Notes: generated by a model not told the origin, from the letters alone. Positions 46,862 to 59,189 are shown, numbered from the stretch's first letter. The stretch: 64,000 nt of DNA from Arthonia radiata (GCA_002989075.1 PSQN01000017.1:2177453-2241452), one strand, 5' to 3'. Made by a program: numbers and translations.

Positions 46862-48610
46862 TCAGAGAGTCTGCTGCCGAGCAGGCTGTCTAACGCCTAG
46901 CACCGTTCGAGGTATTGGATGGCCATCTAGCCCACTCGTGTTACTAGCTGCGTCGTCATAGCCAGAATCGCGGCTATCGATAGCCTCTTCATCCTCAGAG
47001 ATGTCAATGTCATACTCTTCGGGCTCTTCATCTTCTCCGTCTTCGTTGTCGGCGCCGTCTTCGACTGTCAGCTCCTGCAGAGTTGAGCTTAGAGAGCCTG
47101 CTCGGCCTGTGATGGCATGTGAACCACTTATTGAAGCGCGGGCATAGGGACCTAGACTAAAACTCTTGCCACCCCAGGCCTTCTGTTGGGCTTGCCTGGT
47201 GTTCCACCGTAGTGTTCTACTTACACTGTCAATCCATTCCATTTTACCACCAACAACTGTCGGGAAGGGATATTTGCTGGCCATGATATTGACATAGTCG
47301 CCTTGCTTCAGCTCAATGCGACCCTTTCCGTCGAAGCTGCAGTATGCAGTTGCTCGACTATGTCGGGGCACGGCGATGCGTAACGCTACTGTGTCGTTTA
47401 ACAGCATTGGCCTAAAGCTCAGAGTATGTGGACAGATCGGGGTAAGGAGGATTGCAGGAATGTCTGGATGCACAAGCGAGCCTCCTGCTGACAACGAATA
47501 TGCCGTGCTTCCAGTGGGAGTGCTGAATATGACACCGTCGGCCTGAATGACCGTTAGAAGGTTATCGTCACCAAAAAGCTCGAGATTCGAGACGTATGGT
47601 GACGGTCCTCGGTCAATGACCAGCTCGTTCAAGACTTCAAACTGTGAAAACTCTTGAGCTGGTCCTTGCAGAAGCTTTCCCAGTGCATTTCGTGGAGAGC
47701 GAAAGACGGTGCAGGTAAAGCGCATCCTAAAGTTGACATGCATGCCTGCGTCAGAAACAATGTCACTTGACGTACCAGGGCTCAGAGGCTTCGGCATAGG
47801 GCTCGATGTTCCTGTACTACCGTTTCTGCCACCCATAGTCCGATCAAGATGCTCACGATAATCACCAAAATTGTACGGTGTTAAGAACCCAAGTGAACCA
47901 AGCGAAAAAGAGAGGATAGGCGGGACGACTCGCTGGAAAAGCCAGGATGTAAAGAGTACCGTTCCATCGCCGCCAAGCGTCACCACCAGATCGAATCGTT
48001 CTGGGATGCTCCAACACAGGTCTGGCGTCCAGTACTTCAAAAGCCGCTCAAAGTTCTTATCCTCAGCGACGAGCCCCGGCCCATCGAAGCGCTTAGACTT
48101 GCGAAGCTTGTCATCCACATAAACCGTGACGCCATGCGGCTGGCCGTAACGAGGTGTGGACATGAGCCATTTCGCCAAATGTCGAGTCAACAGGACGAGA
48201 TTGTTGTCTCGGGCTTTGGTCACGACCAAGACTGTTCTTGATGCTCGTTTGATCGGTCGCCGCTGCAATTGTTTGGAGACCTCTCTAATGCCGGTCGCTG
48301 TTTGTACGAGTCGAGAATGAGACATAGACTCATCTCCAGCTATCTCGCTGAGGACTTTGCCAATGTCGAGGGCATCGCCGAATCTTCGGTGGAAGTAGCA
48401 GGGTGATGTCAAAGCGGCTATCTTCTCGCTGGTAGCAGACTCGACGTTGGACTGTGTCATCTTCAAGGCGTTCACAGGCTCCGGACATGAGGACCGTTGG
48501 GCACGCAAGTTGCCCTCGCTTCGCGCAGACGAGAGATCGGCGGAGGAGGAGGACCGGCTCGAGGTGTCGAAGCGTGCGACAGACTTGGACATGGCGGTTG
48601 CGGGCGCCAC
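46862..48610 (-). CDS. NAD(+)/NADH kinase, UTR1 family
   Basis: An ATP-dependent NAD kinase producing NADP. Single exon of 582 residues. The N-terminal 100 residues are polar. The catalytic domain starts near RTVLVVTKARDNNLVLLTRH. The GGDGT motif is at 213-217 (LVVTLGGDGTVLFTSWLFQ). PPILSFSLGSLGFLTPYNF follows, then the conserved LVIDRGPSPYVSNLELFGDD block. ADGVIFSTPTGSTAYSLSAG, the NAD-binding segment, and HPDIPAILLTPICPHTLSFR are also present. The acidic C-terminal extension (EDEEPEEYDIDISEDEE) is common in filamentous fungal homologues. No mitochondrial presequence is obvious, so a cytosolic enzyme is more likely. Start codons at 48610 and 48592 are both possible. Confidence 0.92.
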   Translation of the reverse strand: MAPATAMSKSVARFDTSSRSSSSADLSSARSEGNLRAQRSSCPEPVNALKMTQSNVESATSEKIAALTSPCYFHRRFGDALDIGKVLSEIAGDESMSHSRLVQTATGIREVSKQLQRRPIKRASRTVLVVTKARDNNLVLLTRHLAKWLMSTPRYGQPHGVTVYVDDKLRKSKRFDGPGLVAEDKNFERLLKYWTPDLCWSIPERFDLVVTLGGDGTVLFTSWLFQRVVPPILSFSLGSLGFLTPYNFGDYREHLDRTMGGRNGSTGTSSPMPKPLSPGTSSDIVSDAGMHVNFRMRFTCTVFRSPRNALGKLLQGPAQEFSQFEVLNELVIDRGPSPYVSNLELFGDDNLLTVIQADGVIFSTPTGSTAYSLSAGGSLVHPDIPAILLTPICPHTLSFRPMLLNDTVALRIAVPRHSRATAYCSFDGKGRIELKQGDYVNIMASKYPFPTVVGGKMEWIDSVSRTLRWNTRQAQQKAWGGKSFSLGPYARASISGSHAITGRAGSLSSTLQELTVEDGADNEDGEDEEPEEYDIDISEDEEAIDSRDSGYDDAASNTSGLDGHPIPRTVLGVRQPARQQTL

Positions 48611-49261
48611 AAGCCGAAGCTCGGCGGCTTAAGAGTCTGCGCTAATGAAATATTGGTTGACCTACATCAAGGCATGCTTTGGAGAGGAACAACAACATGC
48701 CAGAAGAATAATGTAAGCCAGCTGGGTCAGCGCCAAGCTTCGGAGCTTTCGGCGGTTTAACGCCGTGGTCTCTAGCGTCCGCAAGGGCCGTAGATGATCG
48801 TCGTTGAGATGTCAGTCTGAGTCCGGACAGCGGACGTTGCGATCCGTACCACGTCATCTAATTCAACACCACAGCCCAGTCGCTGTGGTCGCTCTCGTGC
48901 GACCTGTTTTGAAGTCGATTGTAACGCGCCTTTGGGCTGATGACCCTGTTCGGAGGCTCTCTAGAGTAGTCTCCGTTAGGCAAAACTAAACCACAATTTG
49001 CGAAGCGGTATTTCATCGCCATACGTCCACCTGCTCAACCATCCAACGAGCGAGCTATTGAGCCCGGGACGGCTCTGGGAAACAACGCCTCCGCTCAAGT
49101 TGCAAACCCGCCACTGCTGGGATCTACCCATTCTCAAGCGGAGGGTCGACACTACCGGCCGCTGCGCGTGACCCTATACATCATCCTCACGCGCACAAGG
49201 CCTTCAATACACGTCGCCCACCAGTCATGACATTTGCGACCATTTGGGAGGAGTAAAAATC
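48611..49261. promoter_or_regulatory. divergent upstream region, NAD kinase / SYLF protein
   Basis: About 650 bp between divergent start codons. No convincing gene or specific regulatory site was seen. Confidence 0.35.
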
Positions 49262-52171
49262 ATGAGCGCCCCTCAAGGTGGCTCCCAGATCAGCGCAAAG
49301 ACCGGCTCGCCGCGGATAACTTCGGGCTTTTGGGCACGCGCAAAGACTCAGTCCAAGGTCGGTTTCGACAAGCTGTGGGCCACCGCCGACAAGCTGGGCG
49401 ATCCTGTAAACAAACTCTCAAATAAGATTGGCTCGGAAGCTTTTTGGCCCACAACTATCGATAAAGAGTCGGAGAAGGCGGCGCGGATATTGAGGAGCTT
49501 CTGCAAAGACGGCTTTTACGAGGAGGAGGTCACCAAGACGCCCGATGGGCCACAACAAAAGCAGCGAGTGCTCAAGCGTATACCCGCAAGTGTAATTCAG
49601 AATGCGCGAGGCCTTGCCATCTTCACGACCATGCGTACCGGCCTGTGGGTGAGCGGCGCAGGAGGGAGTGGTATCTTGGTTGGCAGAAAAGATGACGGAA
49701 GTTGGAGCCAGCCCTGCGGCATTATGCTCCATACCGCAGGCCTCGGCTTTCTCGTTGGTGTCGACATCTACGACTGTGTCTTGGTTCTGAATACCCCTGA
49801 GGCTCTTGCGGCATTTTCGAGATGGCGGTGCACGGTAGGAGGCGAGATCAGCGCAGTCGCTGGACCTGCAGGAGTCGGTGGAGTACTGGAGACAGAGTTG
49901 CACAAGCGGCAAGCAGCCATATTCACATATCTGAAAAGCAGAGGCTTCTACGCTGGCGTGCAAATCGACGGAACTGTGGTCATCGAGCGGACAGATGAGA
50001 ATGAGCGATTTTATGGCGAGAAAATCTCGGCTAAAGAAATCCTTGCAGGCAGAGCTCAGTCAAGAGAACCAGAACTCAAGATGCTTATGGCGACACTCAA
50101 GGCAGCCGAGGGGGACTCGAAAGTCGATAGTTCGCTACTCCCGAGCGAGCCGCCACCCGCTGACATGCAGGTTGTAGCAGATGGTCAACTTTTTGGCGTA
50201 CCAGATCGTGAAGATCCAGATCCGTACGGTGTACACGCGCTTGAGAAAGAAGGCTTCGTCATCAAAGAAGCCGGTACCCATACACCTGCCGACACAGACC
50301 AATTTGATTTCCACCCTAGTATTACCAGTCCCGTGTATGACACCTTCAGGCGGAGCGGCGATACAATGAGTAGAAGAGGCAGTTGGCGAAGCAGTATCAT
50401 TAGCAGTAGCACGGCAGCCGAACGGGAAAAGGAGCGGGACCGGCCTCGATACGTGACGAACGACTCCGCTACTCAGACGGACTTCCCTCCTGTCAACTTC
50501 CCAAGCCCGAAATCAGCAATGAACGACATCCGCGAGATTAAAGAGGTTTCGCCTACTAGAAGCGCCAGGTCACCGCTTAGTCATGGGCTTGGTATTCAAG
50601 TCGACACAATGCATGACAGAGGTACGCTTGCAGAATCCACGATTTCTAGTCGGGGAGCAAATGAGCTGCCGGGTTCGGCTGAGGCAGGTCAAGAACATGT
50701 CTCCAAGGCACAACCGGCCGAGGACCCGATGTATGAGCAACAGACACCCACTGCTACTTTTCACGATCAACAGGCTATTGCAGGTGCAGTGAAAGAAGTT
50801 CCACCAGAGCCCGAGACTGCGAGTGACTCTGGCTCGGGGAATGACGATGACGATGACGAGGAAGAACCAGTCATCGTGCATGAAGCGCCTGTCGTTCATC
50901 AAGTCTCGCAAGCAGCTCGCCCACAAGTAGTTACGAGGGCGAAAGTGACCACGGTGGCGGTACCTAAGCGTGGGCCAGTAAGTACACTTGTTCAGATCTC
51001 ATTAACACACCCCTCCGTTACCCAATCCGCCGGCGTGACCTCCAGTAACCCACTTTCAACCAGCGTCGACCCCGGGCAAGTGCTCTGCTGACATAGCTAG
51101 CCTCCCACGTTACCCCCTCGTCATCCTGCGCGCAAACGCTCATTTGGCGCAAACAGTGCCCAGACTTCAGACAGTGAAGCGCCTGATAATGCCAGCATTT
51201 CAAGCTTTCGAAGCTCGGGCAAGCCACCGTCAGTACGCTCCAGTCGTGCAAAATCGGGGTCGCGAGAAGATAACGTGTCAACCTCGACGACTGCTGTGCA
51301 AAGTCCTAACCAGACGCCGGCGGAAGAGAAGGCCAATCCTGTGGAGGACGACACAGCAGGCGGGCAAGTCGAGCCCATGCCAGTACGAGGAATGCAACCG
51401 GCCCCTCTAAATTCTACACCAAGGAGTGCGCGTCGTTCAACGGAAGTGTCTCCAGTGGTACGCCCTCGACCCAATATTGCTGCGACAGTACGGCAAAACT
51501 CTGGCTCTGGGTCCGTATCTGCGCTCAAGTCCCGCTTCGAGACCACTAAGAAGACACCGCCACCACCGATTAGCACGACATCAGTTAATAGCCGACCCAC
51601 TTCATCACATTCAAACAGCAACCGCAGCTCGTCGCCGCTGAAGCAATTGTCTACTTACACGACCACAGAAGACGAGCGCAAAGCTAGACGAATAAGCCCG
51701 CTGCCCAGCCCAAGAGCGCCATCACCACTAGGCTCCAAGCCCGATGAAGTAGACGTTTTACCCGGCGCTTTTCCGTCGGATTCGTTTGATGGCGCTTCTG
51801 ACCCAAAGCCTGCGCTCGCCGCTGCAGCAGAGCAACCGCAGCTCAATGGGTTCAGCCGCAGTCCATCACCGACGACTTTAACGGAGGTTGAGCCTCCACG
51901 CAGTCTACGAACAGGTCGTTCGCCGCTGGAACATCTACCAAATGAGCAGAGCAGTACAAACGGGGCATCAAGCGAGGGTGAAGCACCCAATACCGGCGCT
52001 GAACAAGTGACCAGCCCACCAAGATCGCCCAGAAAGGGACCGAGCCTCGTGGGCTTGAGAAATAGCTTACACCCCATGCGAGATGACGATAGCGATATTG
52101 GCAGTCGGAGTCGTAGCATGAGCCCAGTCAAGACCCCGATCAAAGTCGACACGGACGACGACTTCTCCTGA
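49262..52171 (+). CDS. SYLF-domain (Ysc84/SH3YL1-like) protein with long disordered tail
   Basis: A lipid- and actin-binding protein of the Ysc84 type, linked to endocytosis at actin patches. Two exons (49262-50977 and 51101-52171; donor GTAAGT, GCTGACA branch site) join in phase to 928 residues. The SYLF domain covers about 60-270. It has AARILRSFCKDGFYEEE and IQNARGLAIFTTMRTGLWVS, then GSGILVGRKDDGSWSQPCGI and GLGFLVGVDIYDCVLVLN. ISAVAGPAGVGGVLETELHK and a KSRGFYAGVQIDGTVV segment follow. The domain is near the N terminus, and there is no SH3 domain as in yeast Ysc84. Instead a 650-residue S/P/T-rich tail carries acidic runs and, at the splice junction, a proline-rich PPPTLPPR piece that could bind SH3 domains. 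The first in-frame ATG is at 49262. Confidence 0.9.
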
Positions 52172-52751
52172 GCCGCGCCAGCGTACCGGAGTATTTCAGG
52201 CATGATTCGAACAGATGGAACCTCGACGACTCGCTGCGACCCTAGTGAATCTACGGAAAATGCGCATAATGTATGAATAGCACAGAACATAGCAATACGT
52301 TCGAATTGAGGATCCCTTCTTCAGAGGTGACACTGAGCTCCTGAGAAACAGTGCGACAGTCTGCTCAGATCGGACGACTTGTCCCCGAAAAGGAAGCTCT
52401 TAAACTGCACACGTCATTGGAGGACGCCATAGTATAAAGTATACATCAAATTTTTGCGTCTCATTTTTGCGTGCTTGGCAGTAGAAGCTCTCTAAGCATA
52501 TTGAATCCGGAAACAAACGTATATTAGCCCGTAGGTGAGTATATACTAGTCCTTAGCAAGCACACGACTTACGGTTGTGGAAGAACATACGATCTGCCAA
52601 AGTACTGCTATCTGTACCATTTATCTTGGCAACGGCTTTCGTGAAGCCGTAGAGCCTCAGGAAGAGAGTACGCTGACTCTTGGTGTGACAGAATAACATA
52701 GCATCCGATAGCATACCCACACTACTAAACCCACTGCGTTCGACCACCAAG
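52172..52751. other. intergenic
   Basis: About 580 bp between two plus-strand genes, A/T-rich in the middle. No gene was seen. Confidence 0.45.
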
Positions 52752-53855
52752 ATGGCATATTCCCACGACTTCTCCACCAGCGCCCTCTTCAACGTCAAAG
52801 GCCTGGTCGTCATGATCACAGGCGGCGGCAGCGGGTAAGCCCGCACACCACCTCCGTCCCCTTCCCCTTCTCCCGCACGCACTGAAGCCCCACTACAGCC
52901 TTGGTCTCGCCATGGCCCGCGCGCTCGCGACCAACGGCGCGAAAACCGTCTTTATCCTCGGCCGGCGCGAGCAGGTCCTCAAAGACGCCGCGTCGTCCCA
53001 TCCAGATATCACCATCCCAATCGTTGGCGACGTGACGTCGAAAGACTCATTGAAGGCTGCAGCCGAAAAGGTGAAGCAGCGGGAGGGGTATCTGGACCTG
53101 TTGATTGCGAACAGTGGGATCTTGGGTCCGAGAGCTGGGGAGTGGATGCCTAAGGATCGGACGCCAGGGCTAGAGGAGTGGACGAGTATAATGTGGTAAG
53201 CCTAAGCCCCTCACTGTCCCGTCAGCAAGGGGAAGCAGAGCGCAGAATCCGAATGAGTGGAGTAGCTGATGAGAGCCAGGGACAATATGTCCATCGAAGA
53301 ATTTACGAACGTCCAACACGTCAACATCACGGGCGCCTTCTACACAGTCCTCGCCTTCCTACCGCTCCTCGGCGAGGGCAACAAGCGGCGGCAGCCCGTC
53401 AAGGGCGTCGTCGGCCCGCTCCAGCAGAAGAGCCAGGTCATCATTACAAGCAGTATCGCGGGCTGGAGTCGCGTACCGGCGGCGGGGTTCCACTACTCGA
53501 CGAGTAAGGCGGCCGTGACGCATCTGATTAAGATGCTGGCGACCAAGTTGGGCGAGTTCAGTATAAGGGTGAATGGGATTGCGCCGGGGTGGGTGAAACT
53601 TCTGCCATGGATGAGTCTGTGTGAGGTTAGCTAATTCACAATAGGATGTTTCCGAGCCAGATGAACCTGTCAGCGAGCGAGAAGAAGAACGAGGGCGATG
53701 TGTCCGAGAGCATGATTCCGATGAAGCGGGTTGGGACGGAAGAGGAGATGGCGGGCCTGGTGTTGTTTTTGGCGTCGCCGGCTGGTGGGTATATGAGCGG
53801 GGACGTTATGTGCTGTGATGGTGGGCGGCTTAGCACGACACCTGCGTCATACTAG
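52752..53855 (+). CDS. short-chain dehydrogenase/reductase
   Basis: A classical SDR oxidoreductase using NAD(P)H. Four exons (52752-52834, 52899-53195, 53280-53588, 53645-53855) join in phase to 299 residues. The cofactor motif TGGGSGLG spans the first junction (VVMITGGGSGLGLAMARAL). GRREQVLKDAA and GDVTSKDSL follow. The usual NNAG is IANSG here. The catalytic serine is in ITSSIAGWS and the YxxxK pair in FHYSTSKAAVTHL. The third junction restores GIAPGMFPSQMNLS. The C terminus is EEEMAGLVLFLASPAGGYMS, then GDVMCCDGG. Three introns of 56-84 nt have good donors (GTAAGC, GTAAGC, GTGGGT). The substrate cannot be predicted. Codon use is strongly GC-ending. Confidence 0.9.
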
Positions 53856-54442
53856 GTAGATCGTTTTGCAGAGGCCTGATCGCGACATTGGACCATAGAT
53901 CTCAGGGAGTGGGGCAAGGTCAGGCGGGATAGATCGTAGAGAGAAGCCGCCATCGTTCGAAAGCAGCAACGAGCACAAATCTTCCCGCCCAGTACGTGTT
54001 GAACTGGTGCCTTGCGATGATCCGGTAACTAAGACTTTTGATCTTGTCCAACAATCTTATCCAAGCCGCCATTGCAATTCAGAATCTCTGAAGCAACCCT
54101 GCAAGCATATCGTCAGCCAGACGTTCGTTTACCTCCGCTCATCGTACATGGCCTCGAGACTTTTCTTCAGAGAATTGAGAAGATTTATATTGCTGGTGTT
54201 TGTAATCAATGCTGCAATGGCTCACTGACGCGTGTGCAAGGTCGTAGACCGAGAGCAGTATGGTCTCAGATGGCCCCAGCGTAGTCATCATTAGAGATAG
54301 TAAGAGGGCATGACAGTAGTACTCACCTTTGATTTGAGTCAAGAGCTGGCTGCGAGCTTTCGCTTCACACCAGCAGAGCCTTTGTGCCAGCGTCGATCAA
54401 GGTTTCCATCCTTCACAGCAGTCATCCATAAACTAAAGCTGC
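53856..54442. other. intergenic between convergent genes
   Basis: About 590 bp between the SDR stop and the rrp7 stop. No supported frame was seen. Confidence 0.45.
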
Positions 54443-55423
54443 TCACATTGGCACAAAAGCCTCCTTTCTTCCCTTCGTCCTCCGCATCTCCTCCACCTTC
54501 TTCTTATCCTGTTCGAACTTTCGTACCAGCTCCTTCTCCGCTTGCTTTCTTCTCTCTCGGTTCTGAAATCTGTAAAAGTCCGCCATACCCTCAGCCTTAT
54601 CTTTCTCTTTTTTCTTCTGCTTCGCCAAGCGCTCAACAGTCTCATCCGTCCTCGCCGGGCCCTCCTTCCCGCCTCTCGTGACCGTGACAAAGCCTTCTTC
54701 ATCCGGCTGACTTCGCAGCCTGGCTTGTTCCCTCTTCTGCGCCTCCTCGTACTCGCCGAATGCCGTCATGAACTTATCCGCCGCCTCCTGCAGCACCTCA
54801 TGACTTGGATACAGCATCTGCTCATGCTGACGATATCTTTCCGAGCCCAGCGGTGGGATCTTCTTGTCCACCTCTTTCCCGCCCCACGGCACGTCTTGAT
54901 GCCCATTGGCAGGCTTCTTCACGGCTTTCATCGCACCCTTTGCACTCTTCTCATCCACGAAGACGACCACAGCGCTGCTCCCACTCTTGTGCACCTCCCT
55001 GTCCCATGTCTCCGGCAAATTCAGCTCAGGCTTCTCGGCCGCCCCGTCCGCGCCGCGCTTCCGCTTCTTGCCACGCTTTGATTGCGCACCACTGGCCTGC
55101 GCTTGTGCACGCTTCGCTGCATTCTTGCTTGCCTTTGCCTCGTCGAAATCCACGCGCTCGACGCGGAAGCCGCCGAGATGCGTGGAGAACAGATGCCGGA
55201 AGTGTACAAGTGTGCTGTCAATTGGAATGTTTGCAATATAGAGTGAGCGACTCGAGTCGGGATCTGGAAGCTTCGGCGCGTGCGGGCGGACGTAGAGGTA
55301 GTGGGTCGTAGGTCGTGGAAACGCGGGGAGCGGTGGGATAGATATCGGCAGGACGGTGAAGCCAGAAATAGTTGCAGGGATCTTCGGTGGCCCATGTGGG
55401 GATTGGGAATTGTCTTGCGCCAT
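54443..55423 (-). CDS. rrp7: ribosomal RNA-processing protein 7
   Basis: A small-subunit processome factor in the UTP-C/CURI complexes needed for 18S rRNA maturation. A single frame of 326 residues. The N-terminal region has a degenerate RRM: ISGFTVLPISIPPL, THYLYVRPHAPK, then SLYIANIPIDSTLVHFRHLF. GGFRVERVDFDE and SGSSAVVVFVDEKSAKGAMK complete the fold. A basic insertion (SKRGKKRKRGADG) interrupts it. The C-terminal Rrp7 domain holds DEEGFVTVTRGGKEGPAR, then FYRFQNRERRKQAEKELVRK and a lysine-rich coiled coil ending GRKEAFVPM. Order and ending are those of Rrp7. Third positions are more G-rich towards the 3' end. Confidence 0.92.
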   Translation of the reverse strand: MAQDNSQSPHGPPKIPATISGFTVLPISIPPLPAFPRPTTHYLYVRPHAPKLPDPDSSRSLYIANIPIDSTLVHFRHLFSTHLGGFRVERVDFDEAKASKNAAKRAQAQASGAQSKRGKKRKRGADGAAEKPELNLPETWDREVHKSGSSAVVVFVDEKSAKGAMKAVKKPANGHQDVPWGGKEVDKKIPPLGSERYRQHEQMLYPSHEVLQEAADKFMTAFGEYEEAQKREQARLRSQPDEEGFVTVTRGGKEGPARTDETVERLAKQKKKEKDKAEGMADFYRFQNRERRKQAEKELVRKFEQDKKKVEEMRRTKGRKEAFVPM

Positions 55424-55822
55424 ATTCGATGTAACCGAGCGCGGTACCTTGAGATTACACGACGGTTAATATTTGCGCATCGTGGTCCTAGTTGAGGTTC
55501 ATTCCTAGGTGAAAGCGGAGTTAAGAATGAAACTTATGTCCGGCAGTATTTGGCCTCATGAAGTTTGGCAGGGCTCGAGCAATGCAGCGTAATTTTTACA
55601 AAAGCGTGCACTATTCGCGCCTCGATTATCACAAGACAGAGCTCAGAAATGAGACAAGTCAGTGTGAGGAGCACGATGTGGGTGCTAGTGTGTACTTTCG
55701 CCTGTCAGGAGGCCATTTTGCCTCCCTCAGATGCTCGTCGGCTACAGTAAACGCCTCGCTATGCTTTCCAGAACCTCGCGCGTAATGGGTATCAATCAAC
55801 AAGCCTTCTTTACTCTCCCACC
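55424..55822. other. intergenic
   Basis: About 400 bp between the rrp7 start and the nup85 stop. Nothing recognised. Confidence 0.45.
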
Positions 55823-58800
55823 TCATTCGCCTCTCAGCCACGTCCTGCTCACCTCTTTGGAGAGCCCCAGTCGCAGGATCCTCAGCATATTCTGGCCCGA
55901 CGCGCTGCGGTCAAAGCCTCCCCGCCAGTCCCATCCGCGCTTGACGGCTCCTTTCACTAGCACTCCACTGTTGCTCGTACTGGAATTCGACTGGCTCTGT
56001 TTGAGCATCTCACTACCGATGAGGGAGAATTGGGAGCCGCTCATGTTAGAGACTGACTTCTTAAGTGTTGCTCGTGGTGAGGGTGGTGCTGAGCCATGCG
56101 CGCTGGCGATGGCCGACTTGAAGCAATCCTCGCACTGATCAAATATTGTGGACGACACCGTTGATAAATCCTCAACAGCCTTGAGTATGGTGATGGTCTG
56201 CGCATGTGTGAGGAGCGACTTCGGATGATTGGTAAATGGTAGCGTTTCCCCGAGGAGTGCGAGGAGGCCGTCTACCGGTATCGCTGTGTCCACAGAGTCA
56301 TCGTACAGACCTCCATGTATGCAGTCACAAGCACTCTGTATCAAGCTCACCAGATTCGAGAGAGCTTCCTTCTTCCGTGCGAGCGGCCGCTGCGAAGGCG
56401 TCGTATCCATCTTCGGAAGATGTTCCTGATCTCGCAGTTCGTAGAACTTGCGGACAGTAGCGTAGCCGCTCAGATGGTGAAGTAAAGATGCTGAAATTTC
56501 CGGATCGAGCACTGCTAATCGAGCTGTAGTCTGTCTTGGCGTTTGAATGAGAGCCTTGAGAGAGTCGTCAAGCTCATTCCTGGGAGGATAAGCCATTGAC
56601 TGAACTAAGCTGAGTGACGTAAGTAAATCGAGGACTTCCTTTATCTTGCGACTGGCGCCCGCGTGTGTGTAGTGGAAGATTGCCGTGCCATAAAGATGAG
56701 TTGTTTCGAGCAACTTGTCGCCATATCGCTGAGGAGGATCAGCCGAAAAACACGAAAAGAAAGAATATATGCGATCTCACCTCAGAAACCCGCTTGGCGT
56801 GACTTTGCAACCCGATCCTGCTGCAAAGCCGAACAGTCTCGTCCACCTCGGTGGCATCTTTGAGGTCCAAATGATCGAGGAGCTCGGCGATTCTCTTCTC
56901 GCCCTCGCTTTGATCTTGCAGCCGCCCTAACACTTCGATTGCCACCTGCCATCCAGGACGTGTAACGCCGCGGTCTTGCAGCTGGCGGTGGTGGAACAAA
57001 AGCTCGGCATAGTCGCTGAGAATGGTGTCATGACCAAAAGTTGCGCCCTGGTGTTGAGCGTAGCTGAGAACCATGAGATCACTTTGGTTGAAGCCATCAA
57101 TCATCCCATCTGATGGACGTGCGCGGGCCATCCAACCCCCTCGATCAGCAATCTCTACGACCGCTGTTGCTATCACGGGCGACCACCCTCTCATCAGTCG
57201 AATCAAGCCCTCCATTTCGCTCGTGAGAATGCATCCGAGTCCGACTTCGACAGCATCAGTCGGGTCGACTTGAAGCTCTGCGTCGTCGTCTTGACTGTCC
57301 TGTACTACCATCAGAGCCTCTGCCAGCTTTCGCGAGTAGGCAGCCTGAGGGTGCGTATCAACAAATCGATCTCGGCGCTGAATGGATTTGTTGAGTCTTC
57401 GGCTGGCAGCAAGATCCTTTTGCGCAGCGTCTTCGTCATCTCCATCCCACCATATTGTGATGCCCAATGCGCCTTCCACCCAGTCGCTGGACGCAGCGAG
57501 CACTTCGCTGGGGGTCCCCAACAATTGGCCATAGAGGTACATTAGGCTCTGATATATGCTCCAGGGTACTTTGCTTTCCGCTTCACGGCTGCGTTGGCTC
57601 ACTGATATTCGTTTGGAGGCCGATGCGCTCATGCCAAAATGAGAGGCTTCGAAGTTCGAGTCGCCGTCAGAGTATCGGTCTGCGCTGGTACCCTCAGCGA
57701 AGGTTTGTAGGTCGCTCATCGCTTGATGCACTCGACGTCGAAATATCGTCCATTCGGAACCCTTGACATTCCAATCCCCACTTTGTGCAGCCGGACATGA
57801 CGTGAGCACTTGCAAGGCGCGCTGCACGACTCGATTAGCGCTTGCAAGCTGTTTGCTTTGATAGCCGCGCTTCTTGTAACCATCATGTACCGCAGTGGCC
57901 GCATGGCTGAAGTCCGCTTTCTGCAGGAGCTCGCAGGCGCTCTTGATGTTGCCGCGCAAGACTGTATTGTAGATGACGTCCCAAAATCTCTCGTGACTTG
58001 TAGGATTCGGAGTATAGTCGAAGCACTCATCAAAATCGCCCAGAAACGGCCAATGGTACTTTTCAAGCCACCCGAGAAGCACTTTCGGAACAGGATCTGT
58101 CTGCTGCTGAAGACCAACAGGGCTTCTAATGTTGTTCCCTCGGATTGGAGGATGATGAATCTGCAGCAAAAGACTTGCCAAGAAGAGCGCCTTCGCAGGT
58201 GGTTTCGAGGAACTGCCTGGGCCGACTCTGTCGTTGTTAGACTTGAGAGGATACGCCTGCCGCCAGACTTCAAGCAAGGACTGCGTCGTTGAGCTGAGTA
58301 TTTGCGCCTCCTGCGAACTGTCGTGCTCGATCTCTTGTGACAACTGATCCAAGATGCGCTCTGTCTGCAGGATTACGGTATCAAGCTCCTTCAGAGATGT
58401 CGGCGCCGCTGTAGCAAGACCTTTGGCGGTCTCGCGCAAATTCAGGCTCTCCGCACTGGGAATGATGTCGTCTCTCGTGGCTTGCGAATACTCCATGAGG
58501 TCTTTGCTTGGCTCCTCGTCCTCATCCATCGCGTCGGGATCTTCTTCCTCATCTTCCGCAATCGCTTCTTGTTGTGACCGGAGTGAGCTGCTATTGGGTG
58601 CTTTGCGGCCGAAAGAGTTGAAAGACGGGAAAGGCACAGCGGATCCATTCGTTCTGGAAGCAAGGAAAGACGACGCTGGGGGATTGCCAGCAGGTGTAGT
58701 GGAGAAGCCGGTCAGAGATGATGGAGGAGGGCCTGCGGGGGTGGTTGACGGGTGATCATCGAGGTTATGACCAGGCCTATCTGGAGTCGAGGGAGGGCTC

Positions 58801-58823
58801 GAGGATGGAACTCGAAAGCTCAT
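55823..58823 (-). CDS. nup85: nucleoporin NUP85
   Basis: A scaffold subunit of the Y-shaped Nup84/Nup107 complex of the nuclear pore. Two exons (56781-58823 and 55823-56728; donor GTGAGA, CAG acceptor, phase 0) encode 982 residues. The N terminus is S/P-rich with an acidic run. The helical body follows from about residue 130. It includes LLGWLEKYHWPFLGDFDECF, ERFWDVIYNTVLRGNIKSAC, and WSIYQSLMYLYGQLLGTPSE. GWMARARPSDGMIDGFNQSD and GWQVAIEVLGRLQDQSEGEK come next. The junction gives AKRVSE/RYGDKLLETT. Exon 2 continues with the all-helical ACE1-like tail, and a serine-rich insertion lies near the end. Identification rests on domain order and wording and is quite secure. Confidence 0.85.
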
Positions 58824-59189
58824 GGTAGCATCCGGGGCATGTCTTTGGCTTTCGAGGCGAGCTACATGTGAGGCTGCTGAGCTAAAATTGAGACTACCCT
58901 TTCGAGGATGCGTAGTCTGCAGGATTGTGCCAGCCTTTCGGTCGTTGGCGAGGTTGCTCCGATTTGCAGACCAGACTTTGGAGCTGTTGCGCGATTTGAA
59001 TTAAGACGCGCGAAAGACGCGACGAATTAGGGTATAACCCTTTACTATACTCTTACCAAACTAGCTATCACGGCTGCCTGGGCAGACATCCCGTGTCCTG
59101 ATCCGACGTGTTTCCAGGTCACCAAGATGTGAATACATAGGCTACTGAATGCCTGAAGGTGAGCGTCGGCTGGCCCTGTGTGATTTCTT
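58824..59189. promoter_or_regulatory. divergent upstream region, nup85 / Zn2Cys6 gene
   Basis: A 366-bp interval between divergent start codons. No specific site is assigned. Confidence 0.35.
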
